Part shown: positions 1 through 7,193 of the stretch, one piece after another
Position numbering within the stretch: position 1 is the stretch's first letter
Layout: the number at the start of each line of letters is the position of its first letter
Assembly (NCBI GenBank): GCA_964555295.1
Contig: CAZKRL010000012.1
Location: forward strand, 6,615-70,614
Reading direction: 5' to 3'
Length of the DNA stretch: 64,000 nt
Origin: CAZKRL01 sp964555295
Lineage (GTDB): Bacteria > Bacteroidota > Bacteroidia > Flavobacteriales_D > Sanyastnellaceae
Notes under the pieces: generated by a model
The model's input: only the letters and a program-made list of their open reading frames with translations
What the model was told of the DNA's origin: nothing
Databases searched by the model: none
Translations under genes and position numbers: made by a program

Positions 1-1072
1 GGTTGCCCGCAAGTGTTTGTTCGGTGACAGTGTTTTTATTGGCGAGTTCACTTGCGGTGCGATGCAATCCTCCCATCGGTAAACTTGTTACTACAAATTC
101 ATCATCGGTAATGGTGGTGGTATCACTGACAGGATCCAGATTGCCATCGATTTTTTTGTGGGATGCAAGTCCGGTGAGTTCCCAATATTTTCCGCCCACC
201 GTAACACCACCGCCGCGCAGAAAATTGGTCTCTTGCACCGAGGAATAGGGACGTAATCCAATGCCATTCCTTTTCACATTTCCCACAAAAACAGATTTGC
301 CAAAGGCCAGGCCATTCCATAGTGTAAGCCCTTGTCCAAACAATGCCTGGTAGTCGCCTACAATGACTTTTTTGAGCCAGGTATTACCGGCATACATCAA
401 ATGGAAACTGCTGAAATCAGGGCCCCTGTCGATGCTTTCACCCGCGTCTTTTTCCAACGTAAAACCCGCGCGCAGATTTTTTCTGTACATGGCCGTGTAA
501 CGGATGTATGCGTAATTCGGGTCGCCCACAAAGTCGGGAACCCCCGTCTCAGGATCGTTTTCAAAGCCGGCTTGTTTTTCAATGACTCTTTTATGACGTA
601 TGAAGAGATCATGCCGAGTCTCTTTCGCAATGTCTTTCAACGAGATGTTTTTAAAACTGAAAACGGGTTCGGCGGTGATGAAGTCGGTCAGCGATCGAAT
701 GAGCTCCGGTGTAAAACCTGGCACCGCCTGCAGTTCGAAAATGTTGCGCAACGGACCATACATGTCAATATGCCTGAGAAGCGCGGCAATCTGTGGGTCT
801 GAGATCAGGTAAAGTTCTTTGAGCTCCTCGGGTTTTGCACTGTTGAGATTCAGTGGGTGCTCATAATAATAGGCAAGGTCTTCAAACAATGTGGTGTAAT
901 CGAGCTCCGATCCTTCGTCGAGCGTACCGGCAATTTCCTCGATTCGCTGTTCAATGAGGTTGTTGCGGATTTCATCTTGTTGAGAAAATCCTTGGGGGGC
1001 AATCCATAAAATGGCGACGAGCAGAGAGATGATTTGACGCAATTCAATCCTTCGTTTCTTTTTGAGTTCCAT
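1..1072 (-). CDS. Helix-hairpin-helix outer-membrane protein (3' end beyond window)
   Basis: This gene reads leftward from an ATG at 1072 and stays open to the window edge, so only about 357 N-terminal residues are visible. A basic N-terminus followed by a hydrophobic run ending near GFSQ looks like a signal peptide. Residues about 55-110 (HPLNLNSA, later LQAVPGF) resemble ComEA-type helix-hairpin-helix repeats. The following sequence is rich in aromatic and glycine residues and alternates like an outer-membrane beta-barrel (GDYQALFGQGLTLWNG). Bacteroidota encode such HhH-plus-barrel proteins, whose role is not established; a DNA-related role is only suggested by the HhH part. The next gene, 1093-1929, lies 20 bp upstream on the same strand, so the two probably form an operon. 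Confidence 0.75.
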   Translation of the reverse strand, partial: MELKKKRRIELRQIISLLVAILWIAPQGFSQQDEIRNNLIEQRIEEIAGTLDEGSELDYTTLFEDLAYYYEHPLNLNSAKPEELKELYLISDPQIAALLRHIDMYGPLRNIFELQAVPGFTPELIRSLTDFITAEPVFSFKNISLKDIAKETRHDLFIRHKRVIEKQAGFENDPETGVPDFVGDPNYAYIRYTAMYRKNLRAGFTLEKDAGESIDRGPDFSSFHLMYAGNTWLKKVIVGDYQALFGQGLTLWNGLAFGKSVFVGNVKRNGIGLRPYSSVQETNFLRGGGVTVGGKYWELTGLASHKKIDGNLDPVSDTTTITDDEFVVTSLPMGGLHRTASELANKNTVTEQTLAGN

Positions 1073-1092
1073 CACGCTATGTAGCTCGAGCA

Positions 1093-1929
1093 TCATTTCT
1101 GAACTGACTCTTTAGCCAAAGAGTAGGTGAGAGACATTTGCGGCACGAAGCCCAAGTTGGGCAGGTACCCCGCTGCCGCATCGATGTGAACGGATTTGTT
1201 CATCCAACCGAAACCAAACGTAAACGCTCCGGTATCGGCAATGAATCCTCCGCGAACTGCTAGTGAAGAAATGAATTTATACTCCATGCCGAATCTCAGT
1301 GATACCGGTGTGTCAGCGTTTTTGCGAATTTCAGCAGCCACATACAATTTCTCAGAAAAGCGATACGCCGGAGTGATGCGATACCTCACCGAGCGTCGAA
1401 CATTACTTGATTCTGAATAGTAGGGTCGGGTAGGGTCTTCGAGATGCGCGCCCACACTCAATTTCGTGGTCACATCGTACAGCAATCCCACAGAGCCGGA
1501 TACCAAAGAAGATCTGCCGTAGACATCGCCAAATGACAAGGCTAAATATCGCAGTTGAATGGCTGCTCGGAGTTTCTCGCTGAGAGTCATAGCGTAAGAG
1601 AGAGTGGCACCGGACTCTTTGAAACTGTCGAACCCATAACTGCGATACGATAGTCCGATAGCGCTTTTGCCGAATCCGGCGGAAAGAGCAAAGCCTTGTT
1701 CGCTGAGTTCTTTCATCAGGAATCGATTTTCACCAAAGATGCCTGCCTGAATTTTTTTGGTGTCGCCTGCGATTCCTGCGGGATTATGAAACATCATCCA
1801 TACACTCTCGCGCGACTGAAACGCGCCGGCCATGGCGGCTGCGGGCGCACCGGCTTCTCCTTGAGAGCAGGAGAGTTTTACTATCAACGAGAAAATCGTG
1901 ACACAAAAGAATCGTTGAATCCACTTCAT
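1093..1929 (-). CDS. PorV/PorQ-like outer-membrane beta-barrel protein
   Basis: The product has 278 residues with a signal peptide (cleavage near CSQGEAGAP). The next segment, MAGAFQSRESVWMMFHNPAG, is the typical start of the PorV/PorQ and OmpP1-like barrel families: a small-residue patch, then an N-P-A-G turn. The rest is a run of amphipathic strands ending in MSLTYSL. True PorV and PorQ help export T9SS cargo, but this protein is short for PorV and I cannot assign it to either, so the call stays at family level. It lies upstream of, and is probably co-transcribed with, the HhH protein at 1-1072. Confidence 0.7.
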   Translation of the reverse strand: MKWIQRFFCVTIFSLIVKLSCSQGEAGAPAAAMAGAFQSRESVWMMFHNPAGIAGDTKKIQAGIFGENRFLMKELSEQGFALSAGFGKSAIGLSYRSYGFDSFKESGATLSYAMTLSEKLRAAIQLRYLALSFGDVYGRSSLVSGSVGLLYDVTTKLSVGAHLEDPTRPYYSESSNVRRSVRYRITPAYRFSEKLYVAAEIRKNADTPVSLRFGMEYKFISSLAVRGGFIADTGAFTFGFGWMNKSVHIDAAAGYLPNLGFVPQMSLTYSLAKESVQK

Positions 1930-2028
1930 GCGGTGAAAATAGAGTAGGCGGTGTTAAATGAATGATCGTGCCATGAATAATTTATTCCGTTGTTGACCAC
2001 TGAGCTATTATATTTGCGCCCCTCCATT

Positions 2029-2110
2029 GCGGGCGTGGCGAAATTGGCAGACGCGCCAGACTTAGGATCTGGTGCCGCGAGGCATGGGGGTTCGAGTCCC
2101 TCCGCCCGCA
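2029..2110 (+). tRNA. tRNA-Leu (anticodon TAG)
   Basis: An 82-nt class II tRNA. The acceptor stem GCGGGCG (2029-2035) pairs with CGCCCGC (2103-2109), and 2110 is the discriminator A. The anticodon stem CCAGA/TCTGG encloses the loop CTTAGGA, giving anticodon TAG for CUA leucine codons. A variable arm follows and the T-arm carries GGTTCGAGTCC. No CCA is encoded. It lies in the gap before trigger factor. Confidence 0.96.
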
Positions 2111-2170
2111 CAAATGAAACCCTAAGGAACAGCCATCACGGTTGTTCCTTTTATTATAAAACGAATTCAA

Positions 2171-3493
2171 ATGAAATTTGAGCAGGAAGTTATTGATAGT
2201 CTGAATGTCAAAATCAAAGTGCATGTAGAGCCCGCTGATTATCAGCCCAAGGTTGATGATGCAATCAAGAGGTACAGAAAAACCTTTCAGATGCCCGGCT
2301 TTCGTGTGGGACATGTACCTGCCTCCATTGTGAAGCAGCGCTACGGGAAAAGTATTCTCGCGGAAGAATTGAATCAGTTGTTACAAACTGAAATTGACAA
2401 ATACATCCGAGAGAATCAATTACCGATTTTGGGTTCGCCAATGCCTGTGGAGACAGATGAAGTGGGCAGCTTTGACCAGCCGGGTAATTTTGTTTTTGGA
2501 TACGATTTGGGATTGGCTCCTGAGATTGCTCCTGTGATTGATCAGTCGATAAAGATTGAAGCTGTTCGTGTGAAGGTGGATGACGAGATGGTTGATAATG
2601 AACTGCGCGATCGTGCCCGCCGCTACGGGAAAATGCATGAGCCGGAAGTGAGTGGCGAGAACGATATGTTGTTGGTCAAACTCATTGAGAAGACAGAGGG
2701 TGGTTCTGAAACCGATACAACGGTGAGTCTTGAATTTTTGAAGAATGCAGAAATCAAAGCGGAGTTGACCGGTAGAAAGGTGGGTGATGAAATCTCCGTA
2801 GATCCCAGAAAACTCGCTGATGGTGAGCACGACCTTGCGAAGATGTTTAAGAAGGATGTTTCTGCGGTGAGTGAGTTGGGTGATGATTTTACCTTGCGCA
2901 TCACAGGTGTTCGGCATCTGGATCCGCATCCGGTGAATCAGGAACTGTTCGACAAATTATTTGGTGAGGGCAATGTGACCACAGAAGACGAATGCCGGGC
3001 ACGGCTTCGTTCAGAAATTGAATTGCAATTCGAAGATGAAGAGCGTTCAAATCTCGAAAGGTCGGTGAGAAGTGAATTGCTCAAAAACATCCATGTTCCG
3101 CTGCCGGATGAGTTCCTCAAACGATTCATCCTTAGCACCAATGAAAAGCCCATTACACCTGAAATCCTCGAGCATGAATATCCTGGCTATGCGGATAGCC
3201 TTCGTTGGGATTTGATTGAGACTGCGATTTTAAAATCATTCGATATCAAAATTGAGCGGGAAGATTTGGTAGGGCATTTGCGACAAATGTGGACCAAGCA
3301 GTTTGCTGCTTACGGATTGCCACTGGAAGAAGATCGCATCGAAAAGATGGCGGCGGATACACTTTCCAAGAGTGACAGTTTCAAGAAGGTGTTCCAACTG
3401 GTGGCCTCAAGCAAGGCCATGGATGCCGTTCTTCAGCGCTGTTCCATTGATCGTAAAGAATTGAATCTTAAGGAATACTTGGAAAGGAATTAA
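2171..3493 (+). CDS. tig: Trigger factor, ribosome-associated chaperone
   Basis: The 440-residue product matches the usual length of trigger factor in Bacteroidota. The N-terminal ribosome-binding domain carries the signature GFRVGHVP at residues 43-50, the form of the G-F-R-x-G-x-x-P loop that docks near the exit tunnel on ribosomal protein L23. A degenerate PPIase-like middle region (about 150-240) and a helical, acidic C-terminal chaperone region follow. The protein binds nascent chains and delays folding. It stands alone: tRNA-Leu precedes it and a convergent gene follows, whereas many bacteria have clpP/clpX next. Confidence 0.93.
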   Translation: MKFEQEVIDSLNVKIKVHVEPADYQPKVDDAIKRYRKTFQMPGFRVGHVPASIVKQRYGKSILAEELNQLLQTEIDKYIRENQLPILGSPMPVETDEVGSFDQPGNFVFGYDLGLAPEIAPVIDQSIKIEAVRVKVDDEMVDNELRDRARRYGKMHEPEVSGENDMLLVKLIEKTEGGSETDTTVSLEFLKNAEIKAELTGRKVGDEISVDPRKLADGEHDLAKMFKKDVSAVSELGDDFTLRITGVRHLDPHPVNQELFDKLFGEGNVTTEDECRARLRSEIELQFEDEERSNLERSVRSELLKNIHVPLPDEFLKRFILSTNEKPITPEILEHEYPGYADSLRWDLIETAILKSFDIKIEREDLVGHLRQMWTKQFAAYGLPLEEDRIEKMAADTLSKSDSFKKVFQLVASSKAMDAVLQRCSIDRKELNLKEYLERN

Positions 3494-3540
3494 GCCCAAT
3501 CGCTCTGTTGCTCGTCAACAGGAACGGGGGGGTTATTGGC
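3494..3540 (+). terminator. Nested hairpin after trigger factor, possible terminator
   Basis: An outer stem GCC(C)AAT at 3494-3500 pairs with ATTGGC at 3535-3540. It encloses a perfect 6-bp hairpin, CTGTTG (3505-3510) with CAACAG (3516-3521). The structure lies between the stop of tig and the convergent ATPase gene. The T-tract after it is weak, so intrinsic termination is only a guess. Confidence 0.3.
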
Positions 3541-3566
3541 TTCTTATCCAGCGTGGTGATGGATCG

Positions 3567-4694
3567 TCAACTGATAAATTCAAAAAAGTTGAGTTTGCTA
3601 ATTTCTTGTACTTCAATCCCGGGATAGAGGGCTTTAAATCCCGTGGGAGTTTTCAGTTTTTTTGACGCTGAGTACTTCATTTCGTATGCGCTAATTTTTC
3701 CGTTGTGTCTTTCGATCAAATCAATTTCCTGCTTTTGATAGTTGCGCCAGAAATAGTACTCTGCACTAATTCCTTTGTAATGATTTTTTTTGATCCTTTC
3801 AGAAATTACATAACTCTCCCATAGTGCGCCCAAGTCGTTGCGCATATGGATGGGCCGGAAGTCATTGATGATGGCATTGCGGATACCATTGTCATAGAAA
3901 AACCATTTAGAGCTCTTCGCAATTTCCTTGCGCGGGTTATTACTGAAGGCTGATACTTTATGGAGAATAAAGACTTTGGTCAGCAAATCCAGGTAGCTTT
4001 CCACAGTTATTTTATTGAGTCCTAGTTGGTTTCCTAGCTCCGTATTGGAAACCTCTGAACCTGTTTGATAGGCAATCAATCGAAGGAGCGCCATGATTTT
4101 ACCTGATTGTCGGATGCCTGAAAATGATAGGATGTCTTTGAGTAGGTATGACGTGACCAATTGCTGAAGATAAGTGGCCTTTGCTGCAGAGCCCTCCATG
4201 AGAATAACTTCGGGATAGCAGCCATAGATCAATCGATCGTCGAGGTGTTGCCTTGCTTCCATCATGCCTTGTTTCAACTCCATTTGAGCAATAGGATACA
4301 TCTGATAGGTAATGGATCTGCCGGTGAGAGGTTCTCCTGATTTGTTCAATAAATCCAACGATGAAGAGCCTGTTGCGAGAATGGTTAGTTTCGGATTCGT
4401 ATCGATCATCAATTTGAGCGCCTTTCCAATTTCAGGAATGGCTTGTGCTTCATCAATCACAATTAATTCGTGATTACCCGCAATATTTTTCATGTTGGCA
4501 GTAGTGCGTCTTTGAAATGCCTCCTGAATTTCCTGGTCATCGCCGTTCATTATCAGCGGCTTGGTTTTGAGCTTATCCGATAGGGTTTGCAGCAATACAG
4601 TTTTACCTACCCTTCTGGTTCCGAAGAGAATGAGTACCTTGTTGCTTCTGAGCTTAGCTACAAGTATTTTTTCTAGTGCTCTATCGATGGACAT
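3567..4694 (-). CDS. AAA family ATPase with DUF4143 domain
   Basis: The 375-residue product begins with an AAA_14-type ATPase: Walker A GTRRVGKT at residues 25-32, Walker B ELIVIDEAQ with D81/E82, and a sensor-like ILATGSSS near 105-112. A helical region and a C-terminal DUF4143 domain follow; near its end are a YFWRN motif and EIDLIERHNGKISAYEMKYS, which resembles a nuclease-fold core (E...D...ExK). Such genes are common in bacteria, often in variable copy number, and their function is poorly known; links to mobile elements and stress have been suggested. It is monocistronic. Its upstream region is a 32-bp tandem repeat (4714-4841) that may control it. Confidence 0.85.
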   Translation of the reverse strand: MSIDRALEKILVAKLRSNKVLILFGTRRVGKTVLLQTLSDKLKTKPLIMNGDDQEIQEAFQRRTTANMKNIAGNHELIVIDEAQAIPEIGKALKLMIDTNPKLTILATGSSSLDLLNKSGEPLTGRSITYQMYPIAQMELKQGMMEARQHLDDRLIYGCYPEVILMEGSAAKATYLQQLVTSYLLKDILSFSGIRQSGKIMALLRLIAYQTGSEVSNTELGNQLGLNKITVESYLDLLTKVFILHKVSAFSNNPRKEIAKSSKWFFYDNGIRNAIINDFRPIHMRNDLGALWESYVISERIKKNHYKGISAEYYFWRNYQKQEIDLIERHNGKISAYEMKYSASKKLKTPTGFKALYPGIEVQEISKLNFFEFIS

Positions 4695-4713
4695 AACGAT
4701 GGGTTTACGCTCC

Positions 4714-4841
4714 TAATGACTGAATTCGTGCAAATATAGTCATTGTAATGACTGAATTAATTAAAATATGGTTATTATACTGACTGAATTCGTTTGAATT
4801 TAGTCAGTGTAATGACTGAATTAATCAAAATTTAGTCACTA
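4714..4841. repeat. Four tandem 32-bp repeats upstream of the AAA/DUF4143 gene
   Basis: GACTGAATT occurs at 4718, 4750, 4782 and 4814, exactly 32 bp apart. The units 4714-4745, 4746-4777, 4778-4809 and 4810-4841 share TAATGACTGAATT at the start and A/T-rich sequence with TAGTCA-like ends. Units 1 and 3 continue with CGT and units 2 and 4 with AAT, so the pattern is also a 64-bp repeat made twice. Unit junctions form dyads such as AGTCATTGTAATGACT (4738-4753). A 32-bp period is about three helical turns, which suits cooperative protein binding on one DNA face. Confidence 0.9.
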
Positions 4842-4952
4842 CGATAATTATTAAATGAATTGACTACAGTTGGTTTACTCTGAAGATGTAATGTGTTCAG
4901 CACCGGTCTCAGCCGTCTGCTTTGAATGATATCAGATTATGGTTTCAACTAA

Positions 4953-6221
4953 TTATTCAATAATAATCAGTGATTCTCTGTGGTTGTTGACTTGAACGAT
5001 GTAATTGCCAGATTGGAGATGAGAGATATCTACTCTTCCGCACTGTCCGCTGCAAACTATTTCACCCAATAAATTGAATAGGGTGAATGTGTCGGTGCTC
5101 GGTTTGCCAATGGTAATGATTTCATTCGCCGGATTGGGGTAAACAAGTTGACTTTGTTCGTTTTCCTGAATGCTCAATGCCGAGCGGATGTCAAACGCAA
5201 TAGTGCCCGGTGATACCCCGGTTTCGAAGGTTTCAGTGATATGGTATTGATCATCGAGAATGTAAACTTTACCAAAGGAGAAGTAATCTGTCTCGCTGGC
5301 ATAAATCATTCCGCTGATCGTTTCTTTGGCAATTTCGTAGTAAGGAATTTGTGGAGCGCCGGCAGCGTCGGCTTCTACCATGGTATTCAGATCCAACGTT
5401 TTCAGCACTGTATCCATACTGATCTGAAACATGATTTTCTCTTCATTCAATGCCGAGGTGCCACATCCACTGGTAGCATAGCTGATGGGATGATTCTCCC
5501 ACGTGTTGTCGATGGTAGAAATGCGCGAGATGCTCGCACCAGTCCAATCGAGATTGTTTACAGTAATGATTTCATCTCCAAACAACATCATATTATCCGG
5601 ATTTTTTCCTTCGGTCCCTAAATCGATCTCATTGCCATATTGAAGCGTATTCAAATTCAATTGACCAATTTTCCCAACCTCGTTTCCAAAGTCATATGCA
5701 TTATTGATCGCGATGTATGCGATGCCGTTGTGCACTACAATATTTTGAGTTGGGTATTGAGGTCCATTCGTTGTGTCGAAACTCAGGATGAGGGAAAGAT
5801 CTTCCGTGTTGAACAATTGCAGATGTGAATCCAGATTGACCAAATATTCTCCACGGGTAGCAATCAGCATGTTGTTGTAGATCGCGATGTTACGCACACC
5901 GAGGCAGTTAGCTTCCGCAACCGGCTGGTGGCTATTAAGATCGAATTTGATGATTTTCGCATCAGCTGCCACATAATAGAAACCATCATGTATAACAAGG
6001 TCCGACGCGAAGCGGGCGCCATTGATGGTACTGACCGTCTGATAAACGTGAGTGGAAGGGTCATAGCTTCCAACTGTCACGGGAGTTTCGATGGTCGAAG
6101 TAGAGTAATCGAAATATCCTTCGTTGAGCACCAAAACTTGGTGAACATAAGATTGACTGATACAAACGGATGCAAGCATGATGAATGCGCTTGTGATGAG
6201 GGTAGGTAGTATATGTTTCAT
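4953..6221 (-). CDS. Secreted T9SS beta-propeller, BtuG-like candidate cobalamin-binding protein
   Basis: I chose the ATG at 6221 (422 residues). It is followed by a signal peptide ending near ASVCISQS. The mature part opens with VLVLNEGYFD and carries repeated beta-propeller blades of the DUF5074/YncE type (IKFDLNSHQP, IGQLNLNTLQYG, ISRISTIDNTW). The C-terminal 70 residues are a T9SS type A sorting domain (YPNPANE ... GNYIVQV), so the protein should cross the outer membrane and be anchored or released at the surface. A cobalamin riboswitch lies just upstream. BtuG of Bacteroides is a surface beta-propeller that captures B12, so I infer the same job here, delivered by T9SS instead of a lipid anchor. 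No btuB gene is adjacent. Confidence 0.8.
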   Translation of the reverse strand: MKHILPTLITSAFIMLASVCISQSYVHQVLVLNEGYFDYSTSTIETPVTVGSYDPSTHVYQTVSTINGARFASDLVIHDGFYYVAADAKIIKFDLNSHQPVAEANCLGVRNIAIYNNMLIATRGEYLVNLDSHLQLFNTEDLSLILSFDTTNGPQYPTQNIVVHNGIAYIAINNAYDFGNEVGKIGQLNLNTLQYGNEIDLGTEGKNPDNMMLFGDEIITVNNLDWTGASISRISTIDNTWENHPISYATSGCGTSALNEEKIMFQISMDTVLKTLDLNTMVEADAAGAPQIPYYEIAKETISGMIYASETDYFSFGKVYILDDQYHITETFETGVSPGTIAFDIRSALSIQENEQSQLVYPNPANEIITIGKPSTDTFTLFNLLGEIVCSGQCGRVDISHLQSGNYIVQVNNHRESLIIIE

Positions 6222-6327
6222 ATTCAAAATTTACATTTCATGACAATGAAACAGAAAGGCAGACATCGCCGCTGATGACGCAGACATGAACGGCGGAGTC
6301 GGACTTTATTCTGAAGTCATTGCTCCT

Positions 6328-6479
6328 CCAAATCAGGCAAGTCTTCTGGCTCGCACCAACCCCGCCACCTTCCCGTTGCCAGTGGTTTTAGCGGTTTTAA
6401 CAGTGCATACAGCTGCAGATACAGCTCCGGATTTTCACCGGATTCCTTTTTCATTCCGTAAAACGGAAACCTCAATTGG
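6328..6479 (-). promoter_or_regulatory. Cobalamin (adenosylcobalamin) riboswitch
   Basis: Read on the minus strand, the segment shows the conserved cobalamin aptamer blocks in order: GGTTTCC at the 5' side, GAATCCGGTGAAAATCCGG (complement of 6425-6445), the B12 box ACCACTGG (6386-6379) followed by GGGAAGG, and AGCCAGAAGACTTGCC at the 3' end. CCAA (6479-6476) can pair with TTGG (6331-6328) as the closing helix. It ends about 105 nt before the start of the beta-propeller gene and should repress it when B12 is plentiful. No U-tract terminator is obvious, so control may act on translation. Confidence 0.93.
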
Positions 6480-6515
6480 TTGTCGCGAATATACAATGTT
6501 CAATGATGGGGTATA

Positions 6516-7193
6516 TTATTTTTTCAGATGGCTAAGGCAGAGCTCAAATAATTCCTGGTCACGAACTCCGTTTCGTGAAATGGAATAGGGTTCGTTGCTG
6601 AAATCGAGAATTGGAAAAGATCCTGTAATTCTTCCGGACAACCCTGTGCTTACGATGATGGGTATTTCTTTTTCTTGGGCGAAGAAGTTCATCTCTGCAA
6701 GGGAGGTAATTACGGGCATTCCGCTCGTATTGGCACTGGTCACCAGAAAGGAAGGAAAGGGATGTTCGAAGTATGATTCAGTTGTAGATGGTATCTGCTT
6801 GTGCAAATTCGCAAAGAAGGTTTTCAGTGCCGAATCAGGTAACAAGGTTTGATGTGTTTGATGAGAGGTGACTTCTGAGGTGTTTTTTGTGCATCTGAAT
6901 TGTGAACGAATAAAGCAATTGTTGATAGACGTGAAGAAAACTTCCGGATTTGAAATGTGAAGCTTTGAATTCGACATGAATGCCTCTTCAGATAATAGTA
7001 TTGAGCCGTAGGTTTTGCCTGGCTGTCTTTGTTTTACCTTATTAAGAGCAAGTACACCACCATTTGAAAGTGGGGCAACCAGTCCAAACACACGATCGAA
7101 TTCAAAGGCAATTACTGGGAGTTCAGAAGAAAGAACTTCGACGATTTGATGGATGCTTGCGCCTTCTCTCCAGTCAACCGTGATAGGTTTCAT
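6516..7193 (-). CDS. Sua5/YciO/YrdC-like domain protein
   Basis: The 225-residue product has the YrdC-fold landmarks: a degenerate form of the N-terminal substrate region (FGLVAPLSNGGVLALNKVKQRQPGKTYGSIL, where usual members have an I-K-x-R-P turn) and the late signature LVTSANTSGMPV. Family members bind RNA and make threonylcarbamoyl-AMP for tRNA t6A. The divergence from the KxR core means catalysis is not assured, and this may be a second, specialised copy. It starts inside the last codons of the sensor kinase gene (ATGA overlap, 7190-7193), so the two are translationally coupled. The B12 riboswitch follows 37 bp downstream. Confidence 0.7.
   Translation of the reverse strand: MKPITVDWREGASIHQIVEVLSSELPVIAFEFDRVFGLVAPLSNGGVLALNKVKQRQPGKTYGSILLSEEAFMSNSKLHISNPEVFFTSINNCFIRSQFRCTKNTSEVTSHQTHQTLLPDSALKTFFANLHKQIPSTTESYFEHPFPSFLVTSANTSGMPVITSLAEMNFFAQEKEIPIIVSTGLSGRITGSFPILDFSNEPYSISRNGVRDQELFELCLSHLKK

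Noticed and set aside
332..802. 156-codon plus-strand frame at the left end
   Set aside because: It lies antisense to the HhH protein, whose signal peptide and domain pattern are clear; the plus-strand reading has no family character.
4714..4841. Repeat array as a CRISPR
   Set aside because: The 32-bp units follow each other without unique spacers and no cas genes are near.
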